A DNA stretch of 64,000 bases, taken from the NCBI GenBank assembly GCA_017399185.1, contig JAFQEA010000002.1, forward strand, positions 173,492 through 237,491, read 5' to 3'. Position 1 is the stretch's first letter. Every line of letters starts with the position of its first letter. The stretch comes from Clostridia bacterium (GTDB lineage Bacteria; Bacillota; Clostridia; Christensenellales; Borkfalkiaceae). A program made the position numbers and the translations under genes. Below are positions 1-8,820 of the stretch, in pieces. A model generated the notes under the pieces. It was not told where the DNA came from and did no database searches. It worked only from the letters and a program-made list of their open reading frames with translations.

Positions 1-1838
1 ACGCGGATTTTTAAGCTTCTGCCCATAAATGCGGAAAGGTCTGCCTTGTACCAAACCATGTTTGCAAGGTTACTGCCGTTATTGATGATGCCAATACCCT
101 TGTCATTGAATAATCTGTTAGCATAACGTGCAAGCTCTTCGCCCGTTTCAGCGTCGATAATAGAAATATAACATTCCAATGGGTTGCCGCCGCCACCTAA
201 CAAATAGGTAATGTAGCCGCTACCGCCAACGATGAACGCCGAGCTTATGAGCGTACCCTTGTGGTGTTCTAAAACGCCATCGGCTTCGTCAACGATACCG
301 GAGAATAAGTAAGCACCCTTCTTGTTGTACGGTAAGTTTTCGTTCCACCAGCCTGAAGCGTTGGTTACCTTACCAATCTTTTGGCCTTCCAACGTCCAAC
401 CGGTCAAATCGCCCGTTTCAAAGCCGCCGTTTACTACCTGATACTCACTATCAAGCATAACGTCTGCATCGTAAACTGCCAGGAACGATTCAGAATCAAT
501 CCATAAAGGCTTTTCTTCCCAATAGGTCTGTACGCTATCTAAAGTGATACAGCCTAAATCATCGGGTGAAGCGTTTGTATCGATAACTTCGATAAACATT
601 GTTTCGCCAATGTACTTGGAAAGGTCTGCATAGTATTGAACCATGTTCAATAAGCGCATGCCGTTTTGTACGTATGGGAATTGATAATTCCAGTACTTGA
701 AGTTGGAATATCTTGCAACTTCGATTTCTTCATTGCCCGTTCTGACCATAAATCTTAAGTAGGTCTTGCTGTTATCCTGACAGCCGCCAAGCTTATAGCT
801 TACGTAGCCGCTGCCACCTAACACGAAGTCAGATGAGCGCATAACACCCGTTGCAGACGGCATGTACATACCGTAGTGGTAATTACCGTCGCGTGAGTAA
901 GTGATATTTTCGTTCCACCAAACCTTTTCGGTGTTAACGCCTTCGTTAGAGAAAGCTTCGCCTTCGACGATTTCCCAACCGGCAAGTGAGCCTAATTCAA
1001 AGCCGCCGTTTTTGATTTCGTAAATTGAAGGTGCAACAGCTTCTGTTACGTATTCGGTAACCTTTGTAAAGAATACGCCTTCGGTTTGTGGGTCAACGTA
1101 TTCGCCAACCCTGATATCGTCAACCGCAAAGTAGCCGTAATAGTGGCTTTCGTCGTTATCGACGATTCTGATGTAAATTTCTTGATTTTTGTATTCGGAT
1201 AAATCTAAATAATATTCATAGAAGTTATCCGTGTTGTAAACGCCTGCTTCATATCTTTCAGGGATTACGTAGCTTTCAGTATGCTCGTGGAAGTATTCGT
1301 TAGTTTGCATTGCTATCATTTTGTCGGTTTCAACCAAATAAAACCCAACGAAGCAAATTCTTTCCCTTGCCTTTTGCGGCGCACCCGTGCCCTTACCAAC
1401 GGTAAGCGCACCACCGGCTAATTTAAGACTGATTACGCCGTCTTCGGGAACGGTAAAGGTTGTTGAACGGATAGCACCCGTTCTTGCACCCGAATATTTG
1501 CCGTGATAGCCTTTACCCGTTAAGTACCAATTACCCGTGTGGTTAATTGATAACTGGTTGTTGTTAGCGTCGTCCTTATACGTAAAGGTCTTTTGCGAAG
1601 AAATGCAATCGTCGTCAAAAGCGTCGCCGTATTCAACCGTCCAGCCCGACAAATCGGCAGATTCAAAGCCACCGTTGATAAGCTCTGACTTGACAGGGGT
1701 TTGACCACCCGGCGTTTGACCGCCCGGTGTCTGACCTGAATTCTGGTTATCTTTATTGTCCTTGCCGCAGCCGACAATACCGATACATAAACAAATTACA
1801 CATAAAATGCTTAAAATTATAGTTAATCTTTTACGCAT
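1..1838 (-). CDS. Modular surface lipoprotein, 3' end beyond window
   Basis: The ORF is open from ATG at 1838 to the left edge, so the C-terminus is missing. An AGGGGG ribosome-binding site precedes it. Residues 1-24 form a lipoprotein signal ending GIVGC (Cys24), followed by a linker with repeated QTPGG. Three related modules start near residues 52, 275 and 466, each opening with NGGFE-x3-L-x-GW and ending in an aromatic segment like YADLSKYIGE. This organisation is typical of secreted beta-sandwich carbohydrate-binding modules; I cannot assign a CBM family. It lies 12 bp downstream of a GH32 lipoprotein gene, in the same direction, so a fructan-binding role on the cell surface is inferred. 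Confidence 0.75.
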   Translation of the reverse strand, partial: MRKRLTIILSILCVICLCIGIVGCGKDNKDNQNSGQTPGGQTPGGQTPVKSELINGGFESADLSGWTVEYGDAFDDDCISSQKTFTYKDDANNNQLSINHTGNWYLTGKGYHGKYSGARTGAIRSTTFTVPEDGVISLKLAGGALTVGKGTGAPQKARERICFVGFYLVETDKMIAMQTNEYFHEHTESYVIPERYEAGVYNTDNFYEYYLDLSEYKNQEIYIRIVDNDESHYYGYFAVDDIRVGEYVDPQTEGVFFTKVTEYVTEAVAPSIYEIKNGGFELGSLAGWEIVEGEAFSNEGVNTEKVWWNENITYSRDGNYHYGMYMPSATGVMRSSDFVLGGSGYVSYKLGGCQDNSKTYLRFMVRTGNEEIEVARYSNFKYWNYQFPYVQNGMRLLNMVQYYADLSKYIGETMFIEVIDTNASPDDLGCITLDSVQTYWEEKPLWIDSESFLAVYDADVMLDSEYQVVNGGFETGDLTGWTLEGQKIGKVTNASGWWNENLPYNKKGAYLFSGIVDEADGVLEHHKGTLISSAFIVGGSGYITYLLGGGGNPLECYISIIDAETGEELARYANRLFNDKGIGIINNGSNLANMVWYKADLSAFMGRSLKIR

Positions 1839-1850
1839 ATTATCCCCCTA

Positions 1851-4394
1851 TTAACCCAAGTTGCCCATATTGCCGTAGTAAGGTGGCGTTACGGTTTCGT
1901 TATACGCGCTGCCCATACGGTAAACGTTAAATTGGGTAAACTTGACGTTTGCGTTGTTGTCAAACACCCTTAAGTAGTCAGAGTTGCCGTATTTAGGATA
2001 AATCCTTGTTGTAAAGCTTATAAGCCCGTCAACGTAAACTTCTAGCATTGAGCGGTCTAACAGGATTGTTACTTCATATTTGTTCTTTACGCGCCCCCAA
2101 GTATAGCTTGGTTGACGGCTAACGTAGTCAAGTAATGAAGATTGGTTTCTTTCAACCAAAACGCCGTCGTTTGAGAATCTGATTTCAGTTCTTTCGGTCT
2201 TGCCGTCAACAACGTTTGGATTGTATCTTAAGTAAATACCTGCAGAGTATTGTGGGCTTGTTGGTGCAAGCTCGATTGTTGCCCTGATTTCTAATAAATC
2301 GCCACGGATGTGTGAAATTGCATTATTGATTTCTTCAGCTGTTTTGCCTTCGCCGCTGTAAGTATATAAGGTTTCTTCTCTTAATGATTCTACTTCCCTT
2401 ACAGGCTCGCGGATAACTTCCCTGCCGTCGTCTGAAAGCCATAATTCAAGCGGAATTGCAAAGTTGTGTGCCCAGCCTGCCGTTGCGTTTTGTGCAGTAC
2501 CTGCGTCCTTACCCTGCGCGATAGCGTACATGATAGTTCTGCCTTGCTCGTAGCTTGTTCTGCCTTGTGCAACGTCTTCTTCGGTTAAGAAGCAATGGCC
2601 GTTCTGACCTGTATATACGCCCCTGCCTAAATCAAATAATTTTGGTTGGTGGTCGTCAGGGATAAATCTGCAGGTGTTCTTATCAAACGTACCAATCCAA
2701 TAGTAGCAGTCAACGATATAGCCGTCAACCGTGTATTGTGGGCAGTCGAATAAGATATATTTTGTCTGTGAGCCGTCTTTTGTGGTGATAGGAAGCATTA
2801 CTACGCATTCCCAGTGTGCGCCTTGTTCAGGATATCTGCCGAAATCACATTGATATAAATAGCCACGGTATTCCCATTCACGCATGTTTTCCGACGTGTA
2901 AACAAGCGCAGAACCGCCTGCACCCGGGATTGACGTTGAAACCATCATATAATACGTGCCGTCGTCGTACCAAACGAACGGGTCACGGAATTGCTCTCTT
3001 TCGCCTTGAGAGTTGTCGTTAGGCTGTGTGATAACAAGCTTGTCTTCAATAACCCAATCTGATAAGTATGGGTCGTCAGGGTCTTTTGCGTGTGCAAACG
3101 CAACGTTCTGACCGCCGTGGTTTGGATTACCGTACAAGTTAGTACCTGCCGTGATAGCAAGCCAAGGTGTGCCGTCAGGACCGATGCACGCGCCGCCCGT
3201 CCAGATACCTTCAGGGCAAATGCCAGCGGTTGGAACGACAGCATCCTTTACAGCCTTCCAATGAATCATATCTTCGCTGACAAGGTGACCCCAGCGGATT
3301 TGTGACCAGTATGGACCTGCAGGGTTATGCTGATAGAATACGTGATACATACCCTTGTAGTAGAATGGTGAGTGTGGCTCGTTCATCCAAACTGCAGGTG
3401 GGATTGCGTGATATTGCGGACGGTAACGGTCTCCTTCGTAAACGGAAGAGTCTAAAGCAATATCCTTCCAATCAAGCGCAGGGTGTTGACCGTTATAGTC
3501 TGTGTCGTTATAAATATTGTTAACCTGCTTTGGATTTAAAGCTGAAGCGTAAATGCTTACTTCGTCCAACAAGCCGGAAATCATTTGTCTTTTAATACCA
3601 AATTCAATTTGTGGGTTAACGTAGCAACCTATGCGTAAAGGCTCTTCGGTGTAGATAATGCTTGTCGCAACAAGCTCGGGAATAATTGCTTCGTAAGACT
3701 TTTCGCCGTTGAAAAATAGTGCAATATAGCCTGTTTCGCCGTCAAAGGAAACTGCTACGTGTGACCATTGGTATAATGGTAAAGCGTTCAACGGATCGTA
3801 AAAACCAACGACGAAGTCTTCTTCGGTTTCGCTGTTATGAAGCGCTAACTGAACGCCCCAAAGACCTAATCTGCCATAGCCTAATAAAAAGCCTTCGCAC
3901 ATTTCGATATCGCCTTTGTTGATAATGGAAGTCATACGCGTATGACCTGCCGCGTCAGAGTTGCCGTCGTAATGAACGATATTTTCAAAAACCCTTGGTG
4001 CAACCCAAGCAGACATTGTTATTGCCTGTGACGGTGCGTAAAAGTCTCTGTTGACGATATTGTTTGAAAACCCGTCCATATACAAAGCGTTACCCTTTAC
4101 ACCGCGTCTTCTTAACGGGTCGTTAGGTTCTTTGAAAAGATTGCTTGCGTTTTGTTGATTGAAAACGTAATTGATTGTGTAATCCTTACCGCTGACAGAT
4201 TCCTTGGCAAGACTACCTGTAGATTCGTCAAGCGAATAATGAAGCGCAAGCGTGCTTTTTTGTGCTGGTGGATTGTTGTTATTGCCGCCGCTGCTGCTTG
4301 TCGGTGGGTTTTGTTGACCCTTACCGCAGCCTGCCAAAATACCAACTAACATAACCAGAACTATTAATAATGATAAACGTTTATTAAATTTCAT
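1851..4394 (-). CDS. GH32 fructan hydrolase lipoprotein with LamG-like N-terminal domain and NEPH nucleophile motif
   Basis: 847 residues. A lipobox (VGILAGC, Cys23) anchors it outside the membrane. Residues about 48-295 look like a LamG/concanavalin-like sandwich. Residues about 330-650 are the GH32 five-blade propeller, with a C-terminal beta-sandwich after that. The RDP triad (470-472) and the acid/base region WEC (528-530, Glu529) are present. The nucleophile block reads WMNEPHSP (336-343), so the usual Asp of NDPN is Glu339, encoded by GAG at 3378-3380. GH32 enzymes hydrolyse inulin, levan or sucrose with retention. Substrate is inferred from the locus. The Asp-to-Glu change may alter activity or mark a distinct subgroup. 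Confidence 0.88.
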   Translation of the reverse strand: MKFNKRLSLLIVLVMLVGILAGCGKGQQNPPTSSSGGNNNNPPAQKSTLALHYSLDESTGSLAKESVSGKDYTINYVFNQQNASNLFKEPNDPLRRRGVKGNALYMDGFSNNIVNRDFYAPSQAITMSAWVAPRVFENIVHYDGNSDAAGHTRMTSIINKGDIEMCEGFLLGYGRLGLWGVQLALHNSETEEDFVVGFYDPLNALPLYQWSHVAVSFDGETGYIALFFNGEKSYEAIIPELVATSIIYTEEPLRIGCYVNPQIEFGIKRQMISGLLDEVSIYASALNPKQVNNIYNDTDYNGQHPALDWKDIALDSSVYEGDRYRPQYHAIPPAVWMNEPHSPFYYKGMYHVFYQHNPAGPYWSQIRWGHLVSEDMIHWKAVKDAVVPTAGICPEGIWTGGACIGPDGTPWLAITAGTNLYGNPNHGGQNVAFAHAKDPDDPYLSDWVIEDKLVITQPNDNSQGEREQFRDPFVWYDDGTYYMMVSTSIPGAGGSALVYTSENMREWEYRGYLYQCDFGRYPEQGAHWECVVMLPITTKDGSQTKYILFDCPQYTVDGYIVDCYYWIGTFDKNTCRFIPDDHQPKLFDLGRGVYTGQNGHCFLTEEDVAQGRTSYEQGRTIMYAIAQGKDAGTAQNATAGWAHNFAIPLELWLSDDGREVIREPVREVESLREETLYTYSGEGKTAEEINNAISHIRGDLLEIRATIELAPTSPQYSAGIYLRYNPNVVDGKTERTEIRFSNDGVLVERNQSSLLDYVSRQPSYTWGRVKNKYEVTILLDRSMLEVYVDGLISFTTRIYPKYGNSDYLRVFDNNANVKFTQFNVYRMGSAYNETVTPPYYGNMGNLG

Positions 4395-4400
4395 AAGTCC

Positions 4401-5321
4401 TCACATCTTAAGCCCGGCGGTGCCAAAGCCTTGTACAATGTATTTTTGTGCCGCAACGTAAATTACGAAGATAGGTATACTCGTTATTACCAGCGAAGCC
4501 ATAATCTCGCCCGTGGTAATGCCTTCGATACTCTTAATGGTGATAAGTGCCGTTTGAATAGGTAGTAGTGGCCACGTGCCGTCGTCAGCCGACGGTAAAA
4601 TCATTGACGGCCACAGATAATCGTTCCAAACGCCGATAAAGCAGAAAACTGCTACCGTTGCTATAATGGGCTTTGACAAAGGCATTATTACCTTGGTGAA
4701 AATATCAAGGGTGTTTGCCCCGTCAATGCGGGCAGCTTCTTCGTATTCCTTTGGAATATTCTGGAAAAACTGCGTGAATAGGAAAACGTTAAATATACTG
4801 ATTGCTGCAGGAAGTATAACCCCCACAACTGACATTTGCTGCTTTAGACCAAGCATGATTTTTACGATTGAGTAAAGCGGAATAATTGAAGTTTCTACCG
4901 GTACGACTATAAGGAAGATAATAAGGAAGGATAATAAGCCCTTACCGGGGAAGCGTAGCTTTGCCATAACGTATCCCGCAAGCCCGTTTATAAGCACGTT
5001 AAGCACGATAACGATTGCGGCGTATATAAAGCTGTTTAAAGCGTATTTCCAGATATCGTAATCAAGTAAAACACTTTTATAGTTTGCAAACGCCGTTGAC
5101 ATATTTGCAAAGTCGGGTAGGAACATTTTTAACGTCCCTACGCTTTCAGCGTAAGCCGTTTCGCTTTTGGTTGAAGTTGCCAGCATATAAACAATCGGGA
5201 ACAGGAAAATCAACGATAGGATTACCCCGACGATATGATAGATAACTTCTTTAACGGTCTTTTTAACAGGTGTTTTATTAGGTCTAAAGTTAGGTAACTC
5301 TTTTGCCAAGCGTTTATCCAT
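4401..5321 (-). CDS. Carbohydrate ABC transporter permease, MalG type (CUT1)
   Basis: 306 residues with about six membrane helices and the cytoplasmic EAA loop EYEEAARIDGANTLDIF at about 195-211, which docks on the ATPase. Family knowledge: MalG-type inner-membrane subunit of CUT1 oligosaccharide importers. It starts 1 bp downstream of the MalF-type gene and sits 6 bp upstream of the GH32 lipoprotein gene, so it is co-transcribed. No ATPase gene is adjacent; the UgpC/MsmX-type ATPase at 14470-16044 in the same locus is the likely partner. Substrate (fructo-oligosaccharide) is inferred from context. Confidence 0.93.
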   Translation of the reverse strand: MDKRLAKELPNFRPNKTPVKKTVKEVIYHIVGVILSLIFLFPIVYMLATSTKSETAYAESVGTLKMFLPDFANMSTAFANYKSVLLDYDIWKYALNSFIYAAIVIVLNVLINGLAGYVMAKLRFPGKGLLSFLIIFLIVVPVETSIIPLYSIVKIMLGLKQQMSVVGVILPAAISIFNVFLFTQFFQNIPKEYEEAARIDGANTLDIFTKVIMPLSKPIIATVAVFCFIGVWNDYLWPSMILPSADDGTWPLLPIQTALITIKSIEGITTGEIMASLVITSIPIFVIYVAAQKYIVQGFGTAGLKM

Positions 5322-5322
5322 A

Positions 5323-6297
5323 TTACTTCTTCTCCCTAAAAATTCTGCGTTGAATAAAGGTAATGCCGCCGATGAATATCGTCATAAGCAGCGCAACCGC
5401 CGATGAATACCCTACCCAGCGTTCGGTGTAGCCCTTGTTATACATATAGTATGATAAGGTTACCGTGTGGTCCATATACCCCGTCATTAACATTGGTTGG
5501 GTTAATATTCTGCAAGCGCCGATAAATACCGTTATTAATATGTAAACAAAGGTTGAACGTAAACCAACCCAGGTTACAAGCCAAAACTTACGCCACCAGT
5601 TTGCCCCGTCTAAAGCGGCTGCTTCATAAAGGTCTTTACGGATGTTTGAAAGGCCCGAAAGGAAAATCAGCATCTGATAACCGCACCCCTGCCAAGCGCT
5701 CAACACTATGATACACGGCATAGCGGTTTTCGGGTCACGCAGCCAATCGCGCGGCGGAACGTTAAATATACCCAAAATGGAATTTAACAATCCATTTGGA
5801 CCCGGTGCTAAAATCTGTTCCCATAAAAATGCCGTAACCGATAGTGAGATTACAACGGGGGCGAAAAAGCATACCTTGAAAATTTTACTGCCAATCCCTG
5901 CCCTGTTTACAAAAAGGGCAAGCAAAAGCGCAAGGCCAATTTGAAGCGGAACTACGCCTACAACGAAGGTAATCGTGTTCTTGATTGCGTTATAAAGCGT
6001 GCCTTTTGTTGAAAGCTCTTCAAAAAAGTCTTTGAAATTCTGGAAGTATACTATATTAATGTTGTTTGGTCTTAATAAATAATAATCGGTGAAAGCATAG
6101 CCAAGTGAATATAATATTGGCAGCATTATAAACACAAAGGCAAGGATTACCGCCGGCAAAAGCATTAAATACGCCGTTAGCGAAGATTTGAAGCGGTAAA
6201 CCACCTTACGCTTTTTTGCGGTGGCTAAATCGTACACGACAAAGCCACCGAAAGCGATTATGAATAATACCAAGATAATTAATGATGTTTTAAGCAT
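5323..6297 (-). CDS. Carbohydrate ABC transporter permease, MalF/UgpA type (CUT1)
   Basis: 324 residues. There is one hydrophobic segment at the extreme N-terminus (about 5-27), then a basic stretch, then six helices of the binding-protein-dependent transport domain. The EAA loop LYEAAALDGANWWRKF is at about 222-237. It pairs with the MalG-type permease immediately downstream and with the solute-binding lipoprotein upstream (25 bp gap). Together they form the membrane channel for oligosaccharide import. The extra N-terminal helix is common in MalF-like subunits. Confidence 0.93.
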   Translation of the reverse strand: MLKTSLIILVLFIIAFGGFVVYDLATAKKRKVVYRFKSSLTAYLMLLPAVILAFVFIMLPILYSLGYAFTDYYLLRPNNINIVYFQNFKDFFEELSTKGTLYNAIKNTITFVVGVVPLQIGLALLLALFVNRAGIGSKIFKVCFFAPVVISLSVTAFLWEQILAPGPNGLLNSILGIFNVPPRDWLRDPKTAMPCIIVLSAWQGCGYQMLIFLSGLSNIRKDLYEAAALDGANWWRKFWLVTWVGLRSTFVYILITVFIGACRILTQPMLMTGYMDHTVTLSYYMYNKGYTERWVGYSSAVALLMTIFIGGITFIQRRIFREKK

Positions 6298-6322
6298 TTT
6301 TTCCTTTAGGCAAAGTTAAATT

Positions 6323-7657
6323 TTAGTTGAGTTTTTTAAGTCTGTCCATTTCAGCTTGTAAAGTATTTGTTGCTGAATTCAAAAGTGAAGATACTTCGTT
6401 TGTGCCTAAACCTGCGATTACTTGGTTAAAGGTTAATGAGAAGGTTGGGTAAGCAACCGTTACAGGGCGTTCTCTGCCGCTTACTTCTAATTGCTTAAGT
6501 AACGTGTATTCAGGTGAACCGACAGCGTAATTTGTAACAACGTCCTTACGTGCAGGGATCATACCCGTTGCGTCTGTTATTGCTTTTGAGCTTTCTGCCG
6601 AAGTCATCCAGTTAAGAAGCTCAACGATAGCGGTTTTATCTGTGTGGTGGTTGTTTGTGATTGCGTAAGACCAGCTGCCCGTTGCACTTGCGGCAACTAC
6701 GTCCTTTGGATATGGTAATAAGCCCCAGTCATCGCGTGAAGCAAAGTTGTCCCTGTACTTATTGTCAAGGTCAGGAATAGTCCAGCCTGAAGATAAGTAC
6801 ATACCAACCTTTTCTGTGAAGAAGTCTGTTGGACCGATTGCGTAAGAAGTGTAGCCTGCACTGATTAAGTCTTTAATGAATTGGAAGCCTTTTACGGTTG
6901 CACTTGAGTTGTAATAACCTGTTGCCGTATAGCCGTCAGTAGAAGTGAATTCACCGCCGGCAGCATAAATAAACGGATATAATAAATATGGTGCAGTTTC
7001 GTCCTTTGTTGCGTCAATACGCATATCTACAGGGATTTTGCCGAAGGATTTAAGTCTTGAGCAAACGTCTTTGAATTGAGCAAAATTCCAAGGATTTTCT
7101 GCTGTGAAAGCGCTTACGTCAATACCTGCGTTGCGGAAGATTTTCTTGTTGTAGAAAAAGCCTGCGCTTGATTCTTGAATCGGTAAGCCGTATAAGCCGC
7201 CGTTGTATTTGTTGAGTGAGTAGAATTTTTCCTGTTCACTTGCAGGGATTAAGCCGCTGATATCATAAAGTAAACCGGATTTTGCATAAGCAGCCGTGTT
7301 TGGTGCGTCAAACGTAATAATGTCTGCAAGCGTGCCTTCTAACTGGTTGTTTAAAAGCTCTGTTTCGTAGCCGGAAGCACCTGCACTACGTGCTTTAAAC
7401 ACGCCTTGCGCTTTAATGTTTCTGTCCTTATACGCAGCGTTAAATGCATTTAATCTTTTTTGATAAGCCTGACCTTCTGTTGAAGACTTATCAACGTGGA
7501 ACATAATTTTTACAATAGTGTTGCCTTCAGCGTCAACAGCGGGTGGTGTGCCGCCAGGTGTGTCGCCGCCACCTGGATTATCACCGCAAGCGGTAAATCC
7601 AAATGCCATTACGCAGACAAGCATAATTGAAAGAATTGAGACTAAAAGTTTTTTCAT
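6323..7657 (-). CDS. Extracellular solute-binding lipoprotein, family 1
   Basis: 444 residues from ATG at 7657, chosen because it is preceded by AAAGGAG (7666-7672) and begins a proper lipoprotein signal (MKKLLVSIL...GFTACG). A longer in-frame extension lacks these. After the lipid-anchored Cys comes a Gly/Pro linker, then a periplasmic-binding-protein type 2 fold with typical segments such as YGLPIQESSAGFFYNKKIF and GSWSYAITNN. It captures sugars at the cell surface and delivers them to the two permeases encoded just downstream. Fructan oligosaccharides are the inferred ligand because the locus has two GH32 enzymes and a fructokinase. Confidence 0.9.
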   Translation of the reverse strand: MKKLLVSILSIMLVCVMAFGFTACGDNPGGGDTPGGTPPAVDAEGNTIVKIMFHVDKSSTEGQAYQKRLNAFNAAYKDRNIKAQGVFKARSAGASGYETELLNNQLEGTLADIITFDAPNTAAYAKSGLLYDISGLIPASEQEKFYSLNKYNGGLYGLPIQESSAGFFYNKKIFRNAGIDVSAFTAENPWNFAQFKDVCSRLKSFGKIPVDMRIDATKDETAPYLLYPFIYAAGGEFTSTDGYTATGYYNSSATVKGFQFIKDLISAGYTSYAIGPTDFFTEKVGMYLSSGWTIPDLDNKYRDNFASRDDWGLLPYPKDVVAASATGSWSYAITNNHHTDKTAIVELLNWMTSAESSKAITDATGMIPARKDVVTNYAVGSPEYTLLKQLEVSGRERPVTVAYPTFSLTFNQVIAGLGTNEVSSLLNSATNTLQAEMDRLKKLN

Positions 7658-7722
7658 ACATTTCTCCTTTATCAGCTTTTGCTGTTTTATATTTATCAAA
7701 ATTATTATTGTAATAATGTAGA

Positions 7723-7765
7723 TTGCGTTTGAGAAACTCAAACGCAAAAGGGATATCCCTTTTGC
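7723..7765. repeat. Two overlapping dyads between the regulator and solute-binding-protein genes
   Basis: The first dyad has 11-bp arms TTGCGTTTGAG / CTCAAACGCAA with a 3-nt loop (7723-7747). The second is a perfect 22-bp palindrome, 7744-7765, centred on GGGATATCCC. They share four bases, so in RNA they are mutually exclusive. They lie between the LacI-type gene stop (7780) and the binding-protein start (7657). They may be a partial terminator, a processing or stabilising hairpin that raises binding-protein mRNA relative to its neighbours, or an operator. The sequence does not decide between these. Confidence 0.6.
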
Positions 7766-7779
7766 TAACATTAGCCGTT

Positions 7780-8754
7780 TTATGCGTTTTTTGTGGTTGT
7801 GCCAAGCACAAACTTTGTTTTTAAAACCGTCCTGATACAGGTTTCTTCCTTGCGGATTTTCTTGATAAGAAGTGAAACTGCTTGTCTTGCCATTTCTTCG
7901 ATAGGCTGTTCGATACAGGTAAGGTTCGCAATGCCCCAGGGCTTAAAAATCCCGTCGTAAGAAATAATCTGTAAGTCTTCAGGTATCTTTTTGCCAAGCT
8001 CGGTTGCGGCTTCGTAAAGGAATTGCGATAGCGTGTATCCCGAAACGAACACGCCGTCAACGTCGCTATACTTTTCCAAAAAGCCCGCAACAACGGTTGC
8101 TTCTTCGCCGTGCTTCATTACTTCGTTAACTATACGCACGGGCATATCGTGCTTTTTCATAACGTCAAGATAAGCCCTTTCCCTTTCGGTAACTTCTGAC
8201 TTAACTTCGGGCTTTGAGCCTAAAAACGCAATCCTTTTAGCACCGCGCTTTATCATGTATTCAATAGCCTTTGTGGTTGAATCGTAGTTATCGCTGGTAA
8301 CGTAAGGCGTGCTTTCGCCAAACGCCCTGTCTATCGAGATAATAGGACAGTTATCAAGCTCCTTTTCGTCGTGCATATAGTGTGTAACGAATACTGCGCC
8401 GTCAACTTCCCTATGCTTGATTTTTTTGATAATTTCGGCTTCTCTTTCAACCCTTTGCTGTGAAGAAACCAAAATCACCGAGTACCCGAATTTATCAGCT
8501 TCGTCTTCAATATAGTACGCCAGCTTTGCAAAAAATGGGTGATTTACAACGGGAACGAGTAACGCAATAATGCGCGTTGCGTTGCGCCTTAACTGCATTG
8601 CCATATTGTTTGGCTGATAGTTAAGGGTTTTCATTGCGTCAAGCACCTTTTCCCTTGTCTTTTGTCCAACGCCCTTTTCGTTATTGATAACCCTTGAAAC
8701 AGTACCAACGCCGACCCCTGCGTATTTTGCTATGTCTTTAATCGTGGTTGCCAT
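7780..8754 (-). CDS. LacI-family transcriptional regulator of the fructan locus
   Basis: 324 residues. The N-terminal helix-turn-helix is canonical (TTIKDIAKYAGVGVGTVSRV, 3-22), followed by the hinge (YQPNNMAMQLR) and a periplasmic-binding-protein-like effector domain ending in TTTKNA. It binds DNA as a dimer and responds to a small sugar effector. It lies between the secreted GH32 gene and the transporter genes. A perfect palindrome TTGGAAACGTTTCCAA upstream of the locus promoter (16124-16139) fits a LacI-family operator with a central CG, so that site is the best candidate target. CcpA could recognise the same sequence. Confidence 0.92.
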   Translation of the reverse strand: MATTIKDIAKYAGVGVGTVSRVINNEKGVGQKTREKVLDAMKTLNYQPNNMAMQLRRNATRIIALLVPVVNHPFFAKLAYYIEDEADKFGYSVILVSSQQRVEREAEIIKKIKHREVDGAVFVTHYMHDEKELDNCPIISIDRAFGESTPYVTSDNYDSTTKAIEYMIKRGAKRIAFLGSKPEVKSEVTERERAYLDVMKKHDMPVRIVNEVMKHGEEATVVAGFLEKYSDVDGVFVSGYTLSQFLYEAATELGKKIPEDLQIISYDGIFKPWGIANLTCIEQPIEEMARQAVSLLIKKIRKEETCIRTVLKTKFVLGTTTKNA

Positions 8755-8820
8755 TTTTCTCTCCTAACCGTAAAAGTTTTTAATAATGATTGAGTAAAGC
8801 CCTTCAATACGATTAAGTGT

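Noticed and set aside
7658..7771. Longer start of the solute-binding protein
   Set aside because: It would put a hydrophobic stretch before the true lipoprotein signal. The inner ATG at 7657 has AAAGGAG and a proper lipobox.
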